A DNA stretch of 12,116 nt from Polaromonas sp. (GCA_023259235.1 JAHFQQ010000047.1:1-12116), one strand, 5' to 3'. Counted from the first letter of the stretch, positions 1 through 5,524 are shown. Made by a program: numbers and translations. The notes: generated by a model not told the origin, from the sequence alone.

Positions 1-2
1 AC

Positions 3-137
3 GTCAAGAAAGTGTTGTCCAACACCACCAACTACGCCGCCATCCTGACGGGCCAGCCGCAGTCGCTCAAAGCGCGGCTGGGAACGGTCGGGCCGCACGA
101 TATGGCACTGCCTGAAGCGTACAGGGACTTGCCTTGA
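3..137 (+). CDS. C-terminal end of an unidentified protein (5' partial)
   Basis: An open frame enters from the left edge and ends at TGA 135-137. It gives about 44 residues, beginning VKKVLSNTTNYAAIL and ending ALPEAYRDLP. Codon use (GC-rich third positions) and the clean stop fit a real gene end on the same strand as otsB. I do not recognise the family. The fragment is hydrophilic, with no motif, membrane segment or cysteine cluster. The gap to the otsB start is about 120 bp, so a shared transcript is possible but not shown. It could be any enzyme C-terminus, and no function is proposed. Confidence 0.6.
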   Translation, partial: VKKVLSNTTNYAAILTGQPQSLKARLGTVGPHDMALPEAYRDLP

Positions 138-259
138 AGCAGCGCCCGGCGATGGCAGCACTTTGATTTTTCTCCTTGTCAATACAGCGCATGGCCACTG
201 GTTTTGATTATTCGCATCAGCCTGCAGGCAGGCAGCAAGGTTTCTGCTATGGTTTTGGG

Positions 260-1219
260 ATGCCTGTGCAATCCGAATCCCTTCCCTGCATTACGCCGGA
301 CGTGGCGCTTTTTCTCGACTTTGATGGAACACTGGTCGCGCTGGCCTCGCAGCCCGAAGAGGTCGAAGTCCCTCCAGGCCTGACCGGGACGCTGGCCGCG
401 CTGTCCCGGCAACTCAACGGCGCCTTGGCATTGGTCTCAAGGCGAAGGCTTTCTGACCTGGATGGTTTTTTGGCGCCGTTGCAACTTGCGGCAGCCGGTG
501 AACATGGCGCACAGCGCCGCACCGCCAAAGGCTTGCTGGTCAACGCGCCAGCAGTAGATATGCGGCATGTGCTGCAGGCAGCCAAAGGATTGCTGCAGCT
601 TCACCCGGACCTCAGGCTGGAGCAAAAAAGCCTGGCACTGAGCCTGCATTACCGGCGTACGCCTGAACTGGAAAACCTGTGCCTGCAAGTGATGCGCGAT
701 GCGGTTGCGCGCAGCATTGGTATCGATCTGATGCAGGGCAAATGCGTGATCGACCTGAAACCGGTGGGCGTCAGCAAAGGCACGGCGATTGCGGCCTTCA
801 TGGACGAAGCGCCGTTTGCCGGCCGCATTCCCGTGTTTGCTGGAGACGATGTCACCGACGAAGCCGGCTTTGAGCAGGTGCAGCGCATGGGAGGGCATGC
901 CGTGAAGGTCGGCCGGGGCCAACGCTGGCCGGCTACCGCTGCGCCAGTGTGGCAGCGCTGGCTGGCTGGCTGCAAGCGGCACAGGCGGCGCCCCGCGAGA
1001 ACTTCAAGGGATCCGAAAGGCCTTCAGCATGAGCACCGCCGCAACGCCGTCTGGCCACTTTGGGCCGCCCGCCTCTGCTTCGCTGAAGCCGGCCAGACCG
1101 AACCGCTTGCCGGCGAGATTGACGCCTTGATGCGCGCCGCCGCCTGCTGCTGGGGGCCGAGCGGCTGGACTATTCCAAGGGCCTGCCGCAGCGACTGCGG
1201 GCCTTTCGCGAACTGCTGA
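260..1219 (+). CDS. otsB: Trehalose-6-phosphate phosphatase, probably frameshifted near the 3' end
   Basis: HAD-superfamily phosphatase that converts trehalose 6-phosphate to trehalose in the cytoplasm, the second step of the OtsA/OtsB pathway. The frame is open from a TTG at 176; I prefer ATG 260 because family members begin shortly before the motif LFLDFDGTL. Visible family marks: the catalytic DFDGTL, GEHGAQRR, LSLHYRR, DLKPVGVSKGTAI and the acidic motif FAGDDVTDEAGFE. Two oddities. Motif II reads ALVSRRRLSDLD where the family has VSGR. After VKVGRG (about 920) the frame changes: the family-like tail (TLAGYRCASVAALAGWL, then QAAQAAPRENF) continues in frame 1 and stops at TGA 1030-1032, overlapping ATG 1029 of the otsA remnant. 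As it stands the protein has about 100 unrelated C-terminal residues running into otsA. Restoring one C in GGCCAACG would repair it. The core may fold, but activity is doubtful. Confidence 0.85.
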   Translation: MPVQSESLPCITPDVALFLDFDGTLVALASQPEEVEVPPGLTGTLAALSRQLNGALALVSRRRLSDLDGFLAPLQLAAAGEHGAQRRTAKGLLVNAPAVDMRHVLQAAKGLLQLHPDLRLEQKSLALSLHYRRTPELENLCLQVMRDAVARSIGIDLMQGKCVIDLKPVGVSKGTAIAAFMDEAPFAGRIPVFAGDDVTDEAGFEQVQRMGGHAVKVGRGQRWPATAAPVWQRWLAGCKRHRRRPARTSRDPKGLQHEHRRNAVWPLWAARLCFAEAGQTEPLAGEIDALMRAAACCWGPSGWTIPRACRSDCGPFANC

Positions 1220-1548
1220 AGAAATCCCCGGAAAACCTCAACAGCGCCACGCTGATCCAGATTGCTTCACCGAGCCGCGAGGCACTCGACACCTACAGCG
1301 GCCTGCGCCAGGAGTTGGAGAGCCTGTGCGGCTCCATCAACGGCGACTATGGCGAACTGGACTGGATGCCGCTGCGCTACATTCACCGCAACGTTGCACG
1401 CAGGCGCCTGCCGGGACTCTACCTTCAGATGCCGCTGGAGGAGCGCCAGAATCGGCACCAAAAGTTGATCGAGCGCATACGCAGCCAGGATGTGCACTGG
1501 TGGCGCAAGACATTTCTGAAAGCCCTGGCGGTGTGCGATACGGATTGA
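1029..1548 (+). pseudogene. otsA: Remnant of trehalose-6-phosphate synthase (deleted and frameshifted)
   Basis: OtsA (GT20) makes trehalose 6-phosphate from UDP-glucose and glucose 6-phosphate and is normally about 460-480 residues. Here an ATG at 1029 overlaps the original otsB stop (ATGA), but its frame closes quickly at a TGA. A short OtsA-like stretch, FAEAGQTEPLAGEIDALMRA, lies in frame 2 (about 1073-1135). The sequence then shifts to frame 1, giving RRLLLGAERLDYSKGLPQRL and the family stretch SATLIQIASPSRE, INGDYGELDWMPLRYIHRN, RRRLPGLY. At about 1421 GLY joins directly to LQMPLEERQ, skipping the segment that normally holds the nucleotide-sugar-binding DGMNLVAKEYVA region. The true C-terminus, DVHWWRKTFLKAL, follows, with a TGA at 1546-1548. 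Roughly 230 N-terminal residues and 65-70 internal residues are missing, so no functional synthase can be made here. Confidence 0.88.
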
Positions 1549-1562
1549 CCGCGGCAGCCCGC

Positions 1563-2504
1563 TCAGAGGACCAGCGCCAGCGCGGCGTAATTGCCCACCT
1601 GGTCCTGCAAACCCGCGGGCACCAGCGCACAGGCGTCGGTCAGAGCGGGCAGCTTGCCGCTGATGCTCGATCGCAGGCGCGGCAGCAAATAGTCGCGCTG
1701 GTTCCAGAACACGCCGCCACCCAGGCTGATGCGCTGCAGGTCGAGCGTCACTATCAGGTTGTACAGGGCCCGGCCCATGATCCGGCATACATCATCAATA
1801 ATGGCTGCAGCTTGCGCGTCACCTTCGCGGGCGGCTGTCAAAACACCGGCGGCATCGGGATAAGCGGGGAACCGTCGCGGCAAGGCGTTGCCGGCGACCA
1901 GGGCCTCGAGGTCACCGACATTGCCGCAACCGCAGAGTGCATCATCGTTGTCACTGACAAACATGTGGCCCGCATGGCCGGCATTACCGTGTTTGCCGCG
2001 CAACACATGGCCATCAACACACAGGCCAAAACCGATGCCGGTGCTCCATGTGACGTAGGCACAGTTGGCAAACCCCTGCAGCGCGCCCCAGCGGCGCTCC
2101 GCCTGCAGCGCGGCGACGCCGTCATTGACGATCCGCACATCCGCGAACTGTTCGCGCAGAGGCGCTTCAAGCAACGCGCTGGTCCAGTCGTTGGGCAGTC
2201 CCCGCGCCGGCCCGGCCAGGCCGCCGCAAATGTTGGGCGCGGCAATCTCGATCAAACCGTCCCCCAGTACAAACGGGCCGCAGGACGAAACGCCAACCGC
2301 CTCTATCCCATGCTCACTGATCCCGCTTTCCCTGCAAGCGGCGGCAATCATGCGCAAAATCTGCAAGGCCACGGCATCGCGGCCACCGGTCCTGACCGTG
2401 GGCTCGAAGCGCCGCGCCTGCAAGGGTGCCGGCTCGGCCCCGGTTGCGTGGGTCGTCAGGCTGACGGCGATCTTGGTGCCGCCCACATCAACACAGGCTT
2501 TCAT
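1563..2504 (-). CDS. ROK-family sugar kinase (substrate unknown)
   Basis: Cytoplasmic ATP-dependent hexose/amino-hexose kinase of the ROK family (glucokinase, fructokinase, N-acetyl-sugar kinases), 313 residues, the usual length. DVGGTK (6-11) is the phosphate-binding loop. IVNDG (125-129) carries the presumed catalytic Asp128. STGIGFGL (154-161) is the second nucleotide loop. GNAGHAGHM (173-181) and CGCGNVGDLE (191-200) form the metal-site region. Two positions differ from the textbook ROK pattern: GEIGH is GHAGH, replacing the usual sugar-contacting Glu by His177, and the third zinc Cys of CxCGxxGCxE is Asp198. The fold is clear, but substrate and metal dependence may differ. It is the last gene of a minus-strand group, 21 bp after the DUF2905 gene, and ends 14 bp from the convergent otsA remnant. 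Closeness to otsBA might hint at glucose metabolism, but it lies on the other strand. Confidence 0.88.
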   Translation of the reverse strand: MKACVDVGGTKIAVSLTTHATGAEPAPLQARRFEPTVRTGGRDAVALQILRMIAAACRESGISEHGIEAVGVSSCGPFVLGDGLIEIAAPNICGGLAGPARGLPNDWTSALLEAPLREQFADVRIVNDGVAALQAERRWGALQGFANCAYVTWSTGIGFGLCVDGHVLRGKHGNAGHAGHMFVSDNDDALCGCGNVGDLEALVAGNALPRRFPAYPDAAGVLTAAREGDAQAAAIIDDVCRIMGRALYNLIVTLDLQRISLGGGVFWNQRDYLLPRLRSSISGKLPALTDACALVPAGLQDQVGNYAALALVL

Positions 2505-2525
2505 GCGGCCTCCGTTCGATAAACT

Positions 2526-2720
2526 TCAGGCATACCTGGCAATCAGGCTGGCCACCAGGCTCAGCACGATCGTGGTGGTCACAGGAACAAACCAGTCGCG
2601 GCCAAACAGCCGAAAGCGCAAATCGCCCGGCAGCTTGCCGAAGCCGAGTTTTTGCAGCAGCGGACTGAACCAGCTGATGCACACCAGCGCGAGAAAGATG
2701 ACGATGAACCAGCGGATCAT
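2526..2720 (-). CDS. DUF2905 small membrane protein
   Basis: A 64-residue protein with two hydrophobic segments (about residues 3-22 and 46-61) separated by the hallmark stretch LGFGKLPGDLRFRLFGRDWF. This G-K-L-P-G-D pattern is typical of the DUF2905 family, which is widespread in bacteria and has no established function. It is probably an inner-membrane hairpin with a short loop. It sits between the MidA-like methyltransferase and the ROK kinase on the same strand. One copy of the interspersed repeat separates it from the methyltransferase stop codon, so its start lies downstream of a strong potential hairpin. The start ATG at 2718-2720 is the only sensible one. Confidence 0.85.
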   Translation of the reverse strand: MIRWFIVIFLALVCISWFSPLLQKLGFGKLPGDLRFRLFGRDWFVPVTTTIVLSLVASLIARYA

Positions 2721-2770
2721 GGTGATAGTTTAGGGGCTGCGCATGGCGCGTTGTGAAAAGCCCGGGGCTG

Positions 2771-2852
2771 GCCGTGCGCCGCGCCGGGCCGCCCCAAGCA
2801 AGCACAGCCCCCTCGGGGGCAGCGCATGACACGAAGTGAAAAGCGTGGGGGC
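2771..2852 (+). repeat. Interspersed GC-rich palindromic repeat, copy 1
   Basis: An 82-bp copy reading GCCGGGCCGCCCCAAGCAAG, then CAGCCCCCTCGGGGGCAG, and ending AAGCGTGGGGGC. It matches the reverse complement of the tandem units at 7110-7277 across most of its length. The centre GCCCCC-TC-GGGGGC is a palindrome able to form a strong hairpin. The right end abuts the stop codon (TAG, 2852-2854) of the minus-strand methyltransferase gene, so in that transcript the repeat forms the first intergenic sequence before the DUF2905 gene. Confidence 0.8.
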
Positions 2853-4081
2853 TATAGCGTATGCGTGCGGTCGCCTGCGGAAAACCCCAGCGGCTCCCAC
2901 ACACCGCCATCGACGTTTCTGATATTTTCCGTGGCAAAGGCGATCACCTTGAACAGCTCGCCCATCTCGTGCTCATTCACCAGTTTTTGCACCATGCCGC
3001 GCTCTGCCAGACTGGCGTTTTCCATGTCGTCCAGCAGTCCGCAATTGAGCAGAAAACGGCCCTGACTGGTGTAGCCGGCCACCTGCAAACCGGCATCCTG
3101 ACCGGCCAGCGCGATACCGGTGAAATTGACATGGGCGGTAACGTCTTTTTTACCCACGTCGCTCAGGGCATCGGCGTCAGCCATGTGAGCATGGTGACAC
3201 ATCACCGTGCCCATGCTGCGCTGAGGATGATAGTACTCGTGCTCGGGAAAGCCATAGTCCAGCAACAACACAGCGCCCGCTTCCAGCCGGTCGGCCAGCG
3301 TGCGCACAAAGCCCTCGGCCTGGGGGTGAATTTCGGTCAGGTAGTCGTGCACGCCCGCCACCTCCAGCGGTGGCCGCAGATCGGTCGGCTGGTCGGCATA
3401 CATGAAACCAGCCTCTGGCGCCAACAAACGCTGCGCAGGGCCGCCCCAAACAAGTTCAGCCCCTTCACCTGGGGAAGGCGCCAGCGCACCGCCGTAGGCG
3501 TGCGCAGCGACGGGCGTGGGGGCATTGATGACCCCACGCTCATGCCAAACCTGATCCAGGCGCACCAGCAATTTCACCGGCATCGCATCGAGCACCTCAT
3601 TGCCCAGCACCACGCCGCGCATCTGCGCCGGCAGCTCGCTCGCCCATTGCACCTTGTCGCCGAAAGCCGCCAGCCGCTGGCGCTGGCGCTGGCGCAGACT
3701 GCCCGACACGTCAACAATCGTGTAGCGCTCCAGCAGCGGCCCGAGGGCATCCAGCAGTTGCAGCGCCAGCGCGCCGGAACCGGCGCCAAACTCCCAGATT
3801 TCGGCCGTACCCGTGACCTTGAGCGCCTCGGCCACCTGGCGCGCCAGGGTCTGGCCAAAGCGCGGCGACAGCTCGGGGGCTGTCACAAAATCACTGCCGC
3901 CGCCCTGGACGCCCGCAGGCATCAGACCAAATTTTTGCGAGGCGTTGGCGTAGTAGCCCAGGCCAGGCGTATACAGCGCCAGCGCCATGAAGCGGTCAAA
4001 GCCCAGCCAGCCGCCTGCGTCGTCAATGGCCTTTACGATATGGGCCTGCAGGGCGCTCGTTAAAATGGGGAAGTTAGTCAT
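2852..4081 (-). CDS. MidA/NDUFAF7-like SAM-dependent methyltransferase (COG1565)
   Basis: Class I methyltransferase of the MidA/NDUFAF7 family; the mitochondrial member methylates an arginine of a complex I subunit, while the bacterial substrate is not settled. With ATG 4081 the protein has 409 residues; the frame extends to a GTG at 4114, but the family usually begins close to the ATG. Visible: YTPGLGYYAN (37-46), SDFVTAPELSPRFG (63-76), SAM-binding EFGAGSGALA (97-106), GNEVLDAMPV (160-169), YLTEIHPQAEGFVRTLADRL, LLDYGFPEHEYYHPQR, and the C-terminal YTSQGRFLLNCGLL and EPLGF. Residues about 185-224, between WHERGV and GFMYADQP, are not family sequence: they are encoded by an in-frame copy of the interspersed repeat (3430-3523). 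It is the first gene of the minus-strand group, divergent from the pteridine-reductase-like gene across 72 bp. Confidence 0.9.
   Translation of the reverse strand: MTNFPILTSALQAHIVKAIDDAGGWLGFDRFMALALYTPGLGYYANASQKFGLMPAGVQGGGSDFVTAPELSPRFGQTLARQVAEALKVTGTAEIWEFGAGSGALALQLLDALGPLLERYTIVDVSGSLRQRQRQRLAAFGDKVQWASELPAQMRGVVLGNEVLDAMPVKLLVRLDQVWHERGVINAPTPVAAHAYGGALAPSPGEGAELVWGGPAQRLLAPEAGFMYADQPTDLRPPLEVAGVHDYLTEIHPQAEGFVRTLADRLEAGAVLLLDYGFPEHEYYHPQRSMGTVMCHHAHMADADALSDVGKKDVTAHVNFTGIALAGQDAGLQVAGYTSQGRFLLNCGLLDDMENASLAERGMVQKLVNEHEMGELFKVIAFATENIRNVDGGVWEPLGFSAGDRTHTL
3430..3523 (+). repeat. Interspersed repeat, copy 2, in frame inside the methyltransferase gene
   Basis: The segment starts GCTGCGCAGGGCCGCCCCAA, continues ACAAGTTCAGCCCCTT and ends GCGACGGGCGTGGGGGC. 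It follows the same order of blocks as copy 1 (GGGCCGCCCCAAGCAAG, CAGCCCC, GCGTGGGGGC) with more divergence in the middle. On the minus strand it is read without stop codons as APTPVAAHAYGGALAPSPGE and AELVWGGPAQRLLAPEA. These residues lie exactly where other MidA-like proteins have a short turn. Confidence 0.7.
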
Positions 4082-4086
4082 GTTCG

Positions 4087-4115
4087 TCACCGAATGTGAT
4101 TGTCGGTGATTCACC
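4087..4115. promoter_or_regulatory. Inverted repeat between two divergent genes, possible operator
   Basis: TCACCGA (4087-4093) and TCGGTGA (4103-4109) are perfect 7-bp inverted copies separated by 9 bp. GGTGATTCACC (4105-4115) forms a second overlapping palindrome. The cluster lies in the 72-bp gap between the methyltransferase (minus) and pteridine-reductase-like (plus) starts, a natural place for a shared operator. I see no convincing sigma70 boxes around it, so the role is a guess. Confidence 0.3.
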
Positions 4116-4153
4116 CTTGATTATTTCGCCACACCTTCACCCAACCCAGACTC

Positions 4154-4927
4154 ATGGCCGCAGCGTCCTCCCCGTCCCAACCCGTTGTTCTCGTGACCGG
4201 CGCCGCCAGGCGGCTGGGCCGCGAGATCGCGCTGGCGCTGGCCACCGGCGGCTGGCGGGTGGCGGTGCACTACCACAACTCTGCAACAAACGCTACCAAA
4301 ACAGTAGCTGATTGCACCCGTCTTGCGGGGGCTTCAAACGCTTTTTATGCAGATCTTGGGGATGAGACCGAAGTCCGCGGTCTGTTGCCCCGCGTGATCG
4401 CCCATTTTGGCCACGTCGATGCGGTAGTCAACAACGCCTCGATGTTTGAGCATGACACGGCGGCAAGCTTCAGTTTTGCCGGCATGGACCAGCACCTGCG
4501 CAGCAACACCGGCGCTGCCATCTTGCTGGCCCAGGCGCTGCACGCGCATGCGGCCGCCCGGAATGCCAGCGGCGTCGTAGTCAATATGCTGGACCAGAAG
4601 CTGTGGAACCAGAACCCTGATTTTTTCAGCTACACGCTTTCGAAGGCCGCGCTCGAAGCGGCCGGCACCATGCTGGCGCTGGCGCTGGCACCACAAGTGC
4701 GCGTGGTGGGCGTGGCACCGGGCCTCACCCTGAGCAGCCCTCTGCTGAGCGACGAGCAATTCGAGTCGCGGCACCGGCTCTCACCGCTGGGCCGATCTTC
4801 CACCCCAGGCGACGTCGCTGCCACGGTGAAGTTTGCGCTGGAAAACGCGTCAGTCACCGGAACCACCCTGCTGGTGGATGGCGGCCAGCATCTGATGAGA
4901 TTCGAGCGTGACTTTTCCCTGATGTGA
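4154..4927 (+). CDS. Pteridine reductase-like short-chain dehydrogenase (PTR1/FolM-like)
   Basis: An NADPH-dependent short-chain dehydrogenase of 257 residues, probably cytoplasmic and acting on a pterin or folate. TGAARRLG (15-22) matches the TGX3RXG cofactor motif characteristic of pteridine reductases rather than the usual TGxxxGIG. NNAS lies at 93-96. The active site reads NMLD (144-147), then Y160 and K164 in SYTLSKAAL, so Asp147 stands where most SDRs have Ser. The Asp-Tyr-Lys set and the NMxD motif are those known from trypanosomatid PTR1 and its relatives. The C-terminal VTGTTLLVDGGQHL is standard. folB follows 130 bp downstream on the same strand, supporting a pterin role such as dihydromonapterin or dihydrofolate reduction. 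No Shine-Dalgarno sequence precedes ATG 4154; the upstream leader is C-rich. Residues 44-65 overlap a repeat-like stretch. Confidence 0.88.
   Translation: MAAASSPSQPVVLVTGAARRLGREIALALATGGWRVAVHYHNSATNATKTVADCTRLAGASNAFYADLGDETEVRGLLPRVIAHFGHVDAVVNNASMFEHDTAASFSFAGMDQHLRSNTGAAILLAQALHAHAAARNASGVVVNMLDQKLWNQNPDFFSYTLSKAALEAAGTMLALALAPQVRVVGVAPGLTLSSPLLSDEQFESRHRLSPLGRSSTPGDVAATVKFALENASVTGTTLLVDGGQHLMRFERDFSLM
4291..4346 (+). repeat. Short repeat-like element S1 inside the pteridine-reductase gene
   Basis: CGCTACCAAAACAGTAGCTG is followed by ATTGCACCCGTCTTGCGGGG and then GCTTC. The blocks GCTAnnAAAA, TAGCTG, TTGC and GGGGCT resemble an interspersed element that I recall as common in Comamonadaceae genomes. 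Without gaps it matches the reverse complement of 6478-6519 at about 28 of 42 positions. It shares CGCTA, GTAGCTG and GGGGCT at the same spacing with 9632-9687. It is read in frame as part of the protein. Confidence 0.45.
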
Positions 4928-4960
4928 CGCCATGAAAGCCCGAATTCAGACTCATCTTCC

Positions 4961-5037
4961 AACACGAAGGCGCGAAGACGCAAAGTATGCAGGAAAGGCC
5001 AGTTTGGCTCCTTTGCGATCCTTTGCGCCTTTGCGTT
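4961..5037. repeat. Long imperfect inverted repeat upstream of folB
   Basis: The left arm AACACGAAGGCGCGAAGACG (continuing CAAAG, 4961-4985) is the near-complement of the right arm ending CCTTTGCGCCTTTGCGTT (5011-5037). They can form a stem of about 25 bp with few mismatches or bulges. The 25-nt loop holds a smaller hairpin, GCCAGTTTGGC. The motif built on AACGCAAAGGCGCAAAGG looks like an interspersed intergenic repeat rather than a terminator, because no T-run follows on either strand. It fills most of the gap between the pteridine-reductase-like gene and folB, ending 20 bp before the folB start. Confidence 0.65.
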
Positions 5038-5057
5038 AAAAATCCTGAAACTCAAAA

Positions 5058-5429
5058 ATGTTCAACACCCGAGGCACCCAGATTCTCACCCTCACCGGCT
5101 TGCGCTTCGACGCGAACCTGGGCATTTTGGCGCACGAAAAATCCGCGCCGCAGCCGATCCAGGTCGATGCCGAACTGAATCTGGGCACGCAGCCGCTGCT
5201 GCCGCATGACGATGAGATCAACCATGTGCTGGACTATCGCAAGGTGCGCCAGATCATCATTGCCGAATGCACCGCCGAGCACGCCAACCTGCTGGAGAGC
5301 CTGATCGGAAAGCTGGCGCACCGGCTGATGCTGCTGCCCGGGGTGCTGGGTGTGCGGGTAAAAATTGCAAAACTCGAAATCTTTGACGACTGCGAAGTGG
5401 CGATTCGTGTCGAGACCGGACAGTGGTAA
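5058..5429 (+). CDS. folB: Dihydroneopterin aldolase
   Basis: Cytoplasmic enzyme of folate synthesis that cleaves 7,8-dihydroneopterin to 6-hydroxymethyl-7,8-dihydropterin and glycolaldehyde. The 123-residue length is typical. Visible: LGILAHEK (21-28) with the substrate-binding Glu27, the VLDYRKVRQII segment with Tyr60, and VRVKIAKLEIF (99-109) with the presumed catalytic Lys105. NLLESLIGKLAHRLM forms the helix before it. Start ATG 5058 follows an A-rich stretch with no strong Shine-Dalgarno sequence. It lies downstream of the pteridine-reductase-like gene, and the two probably form a small pterin/folate group. The inverted repeat just upstream could affect its expression. Related octameric epimerases share the fold, but the motifs fit FolB well. 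Confidence 0.93.
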   Translation: MFNTRGTQILTLTGLRFDANLGILAHEKSAPQPIQVDAELNLGTQPLLPHDDEINHVLDYRKVRQIIIAECTAEHANLLESLIGKLAHRLMLLPGVLGVRVKIAKLEIFDDCEVAIRVETGQW

Positions 5430-5434
5430 CCAAC

Positions 5435-5524
5435 ATGAGTAACGCGCAGAACCGCTTCAAGCAGCGAACGCCCCTCCGGAGGGCAACGCAGCGTAATTCG
5501 AAAGCGTGGGAACAATATTTATGA
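5435..5524 (+). other. Possible 29-codon leader ORF before ttcA
   Basis: An ATG at 5435 opens a 29-codon basic peptide (start MSNAQNRFKQRTPLRRAT, end SKAWEQYL). Its TGA (5522-5524) overlaps ATG 5521 of ttcA in an ATGA arrangement, the geometry of translational coupling. No Shine-Dalgarno sequence precedes it, and most of it falls in a diverged copy of the interspersed repeat. It may be accidental. Confidence 0.22.
5450..5512 (+). repeat. Diverged copy of the interspersed repeat upstream of ttcA
   Basis: CGCCCCTCCGGAGGGCAACG (5469-5488), followed by CAGCGTAATTCGAAAGCGTG, aligns with the second half of copy 1 (CCCCCTCGGGGGCAGCGCAT and the end AAGCGTGGGGGC). The palindromic centre is kept as CCCTCCGGAGGG. 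The left part is only weakly similar. It fills most of the folB-ttcA gap. Confidence 0.5.

Noticed and set aside
1..137. Naming the left-edge fragment
   Set aside because: Forty-four C-terminal residues without a recognisable motif do not support a family assignment.
176..259. Upstream TTG/ATG starts (176, 191) for otsB
   Set aside because: The added residues are not family-like, and no better ribosome-binding site is seen; family proteins start near ATG 260.
4112..4114. GTG start for the methyltransferase, adding 11 residues
   Set aside because: No spaced Shine-Dalgarno sequence fits it; the family N-terminus begins near the ATG at 4081, and the GTG lies in the palindrome cluster.
4961..5057. 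Rho-independent terminator after the SDR gene
   Set aside because: The stem is long but imperfect with a 25-nt loop, and it is followed by A residues, not a T-run.
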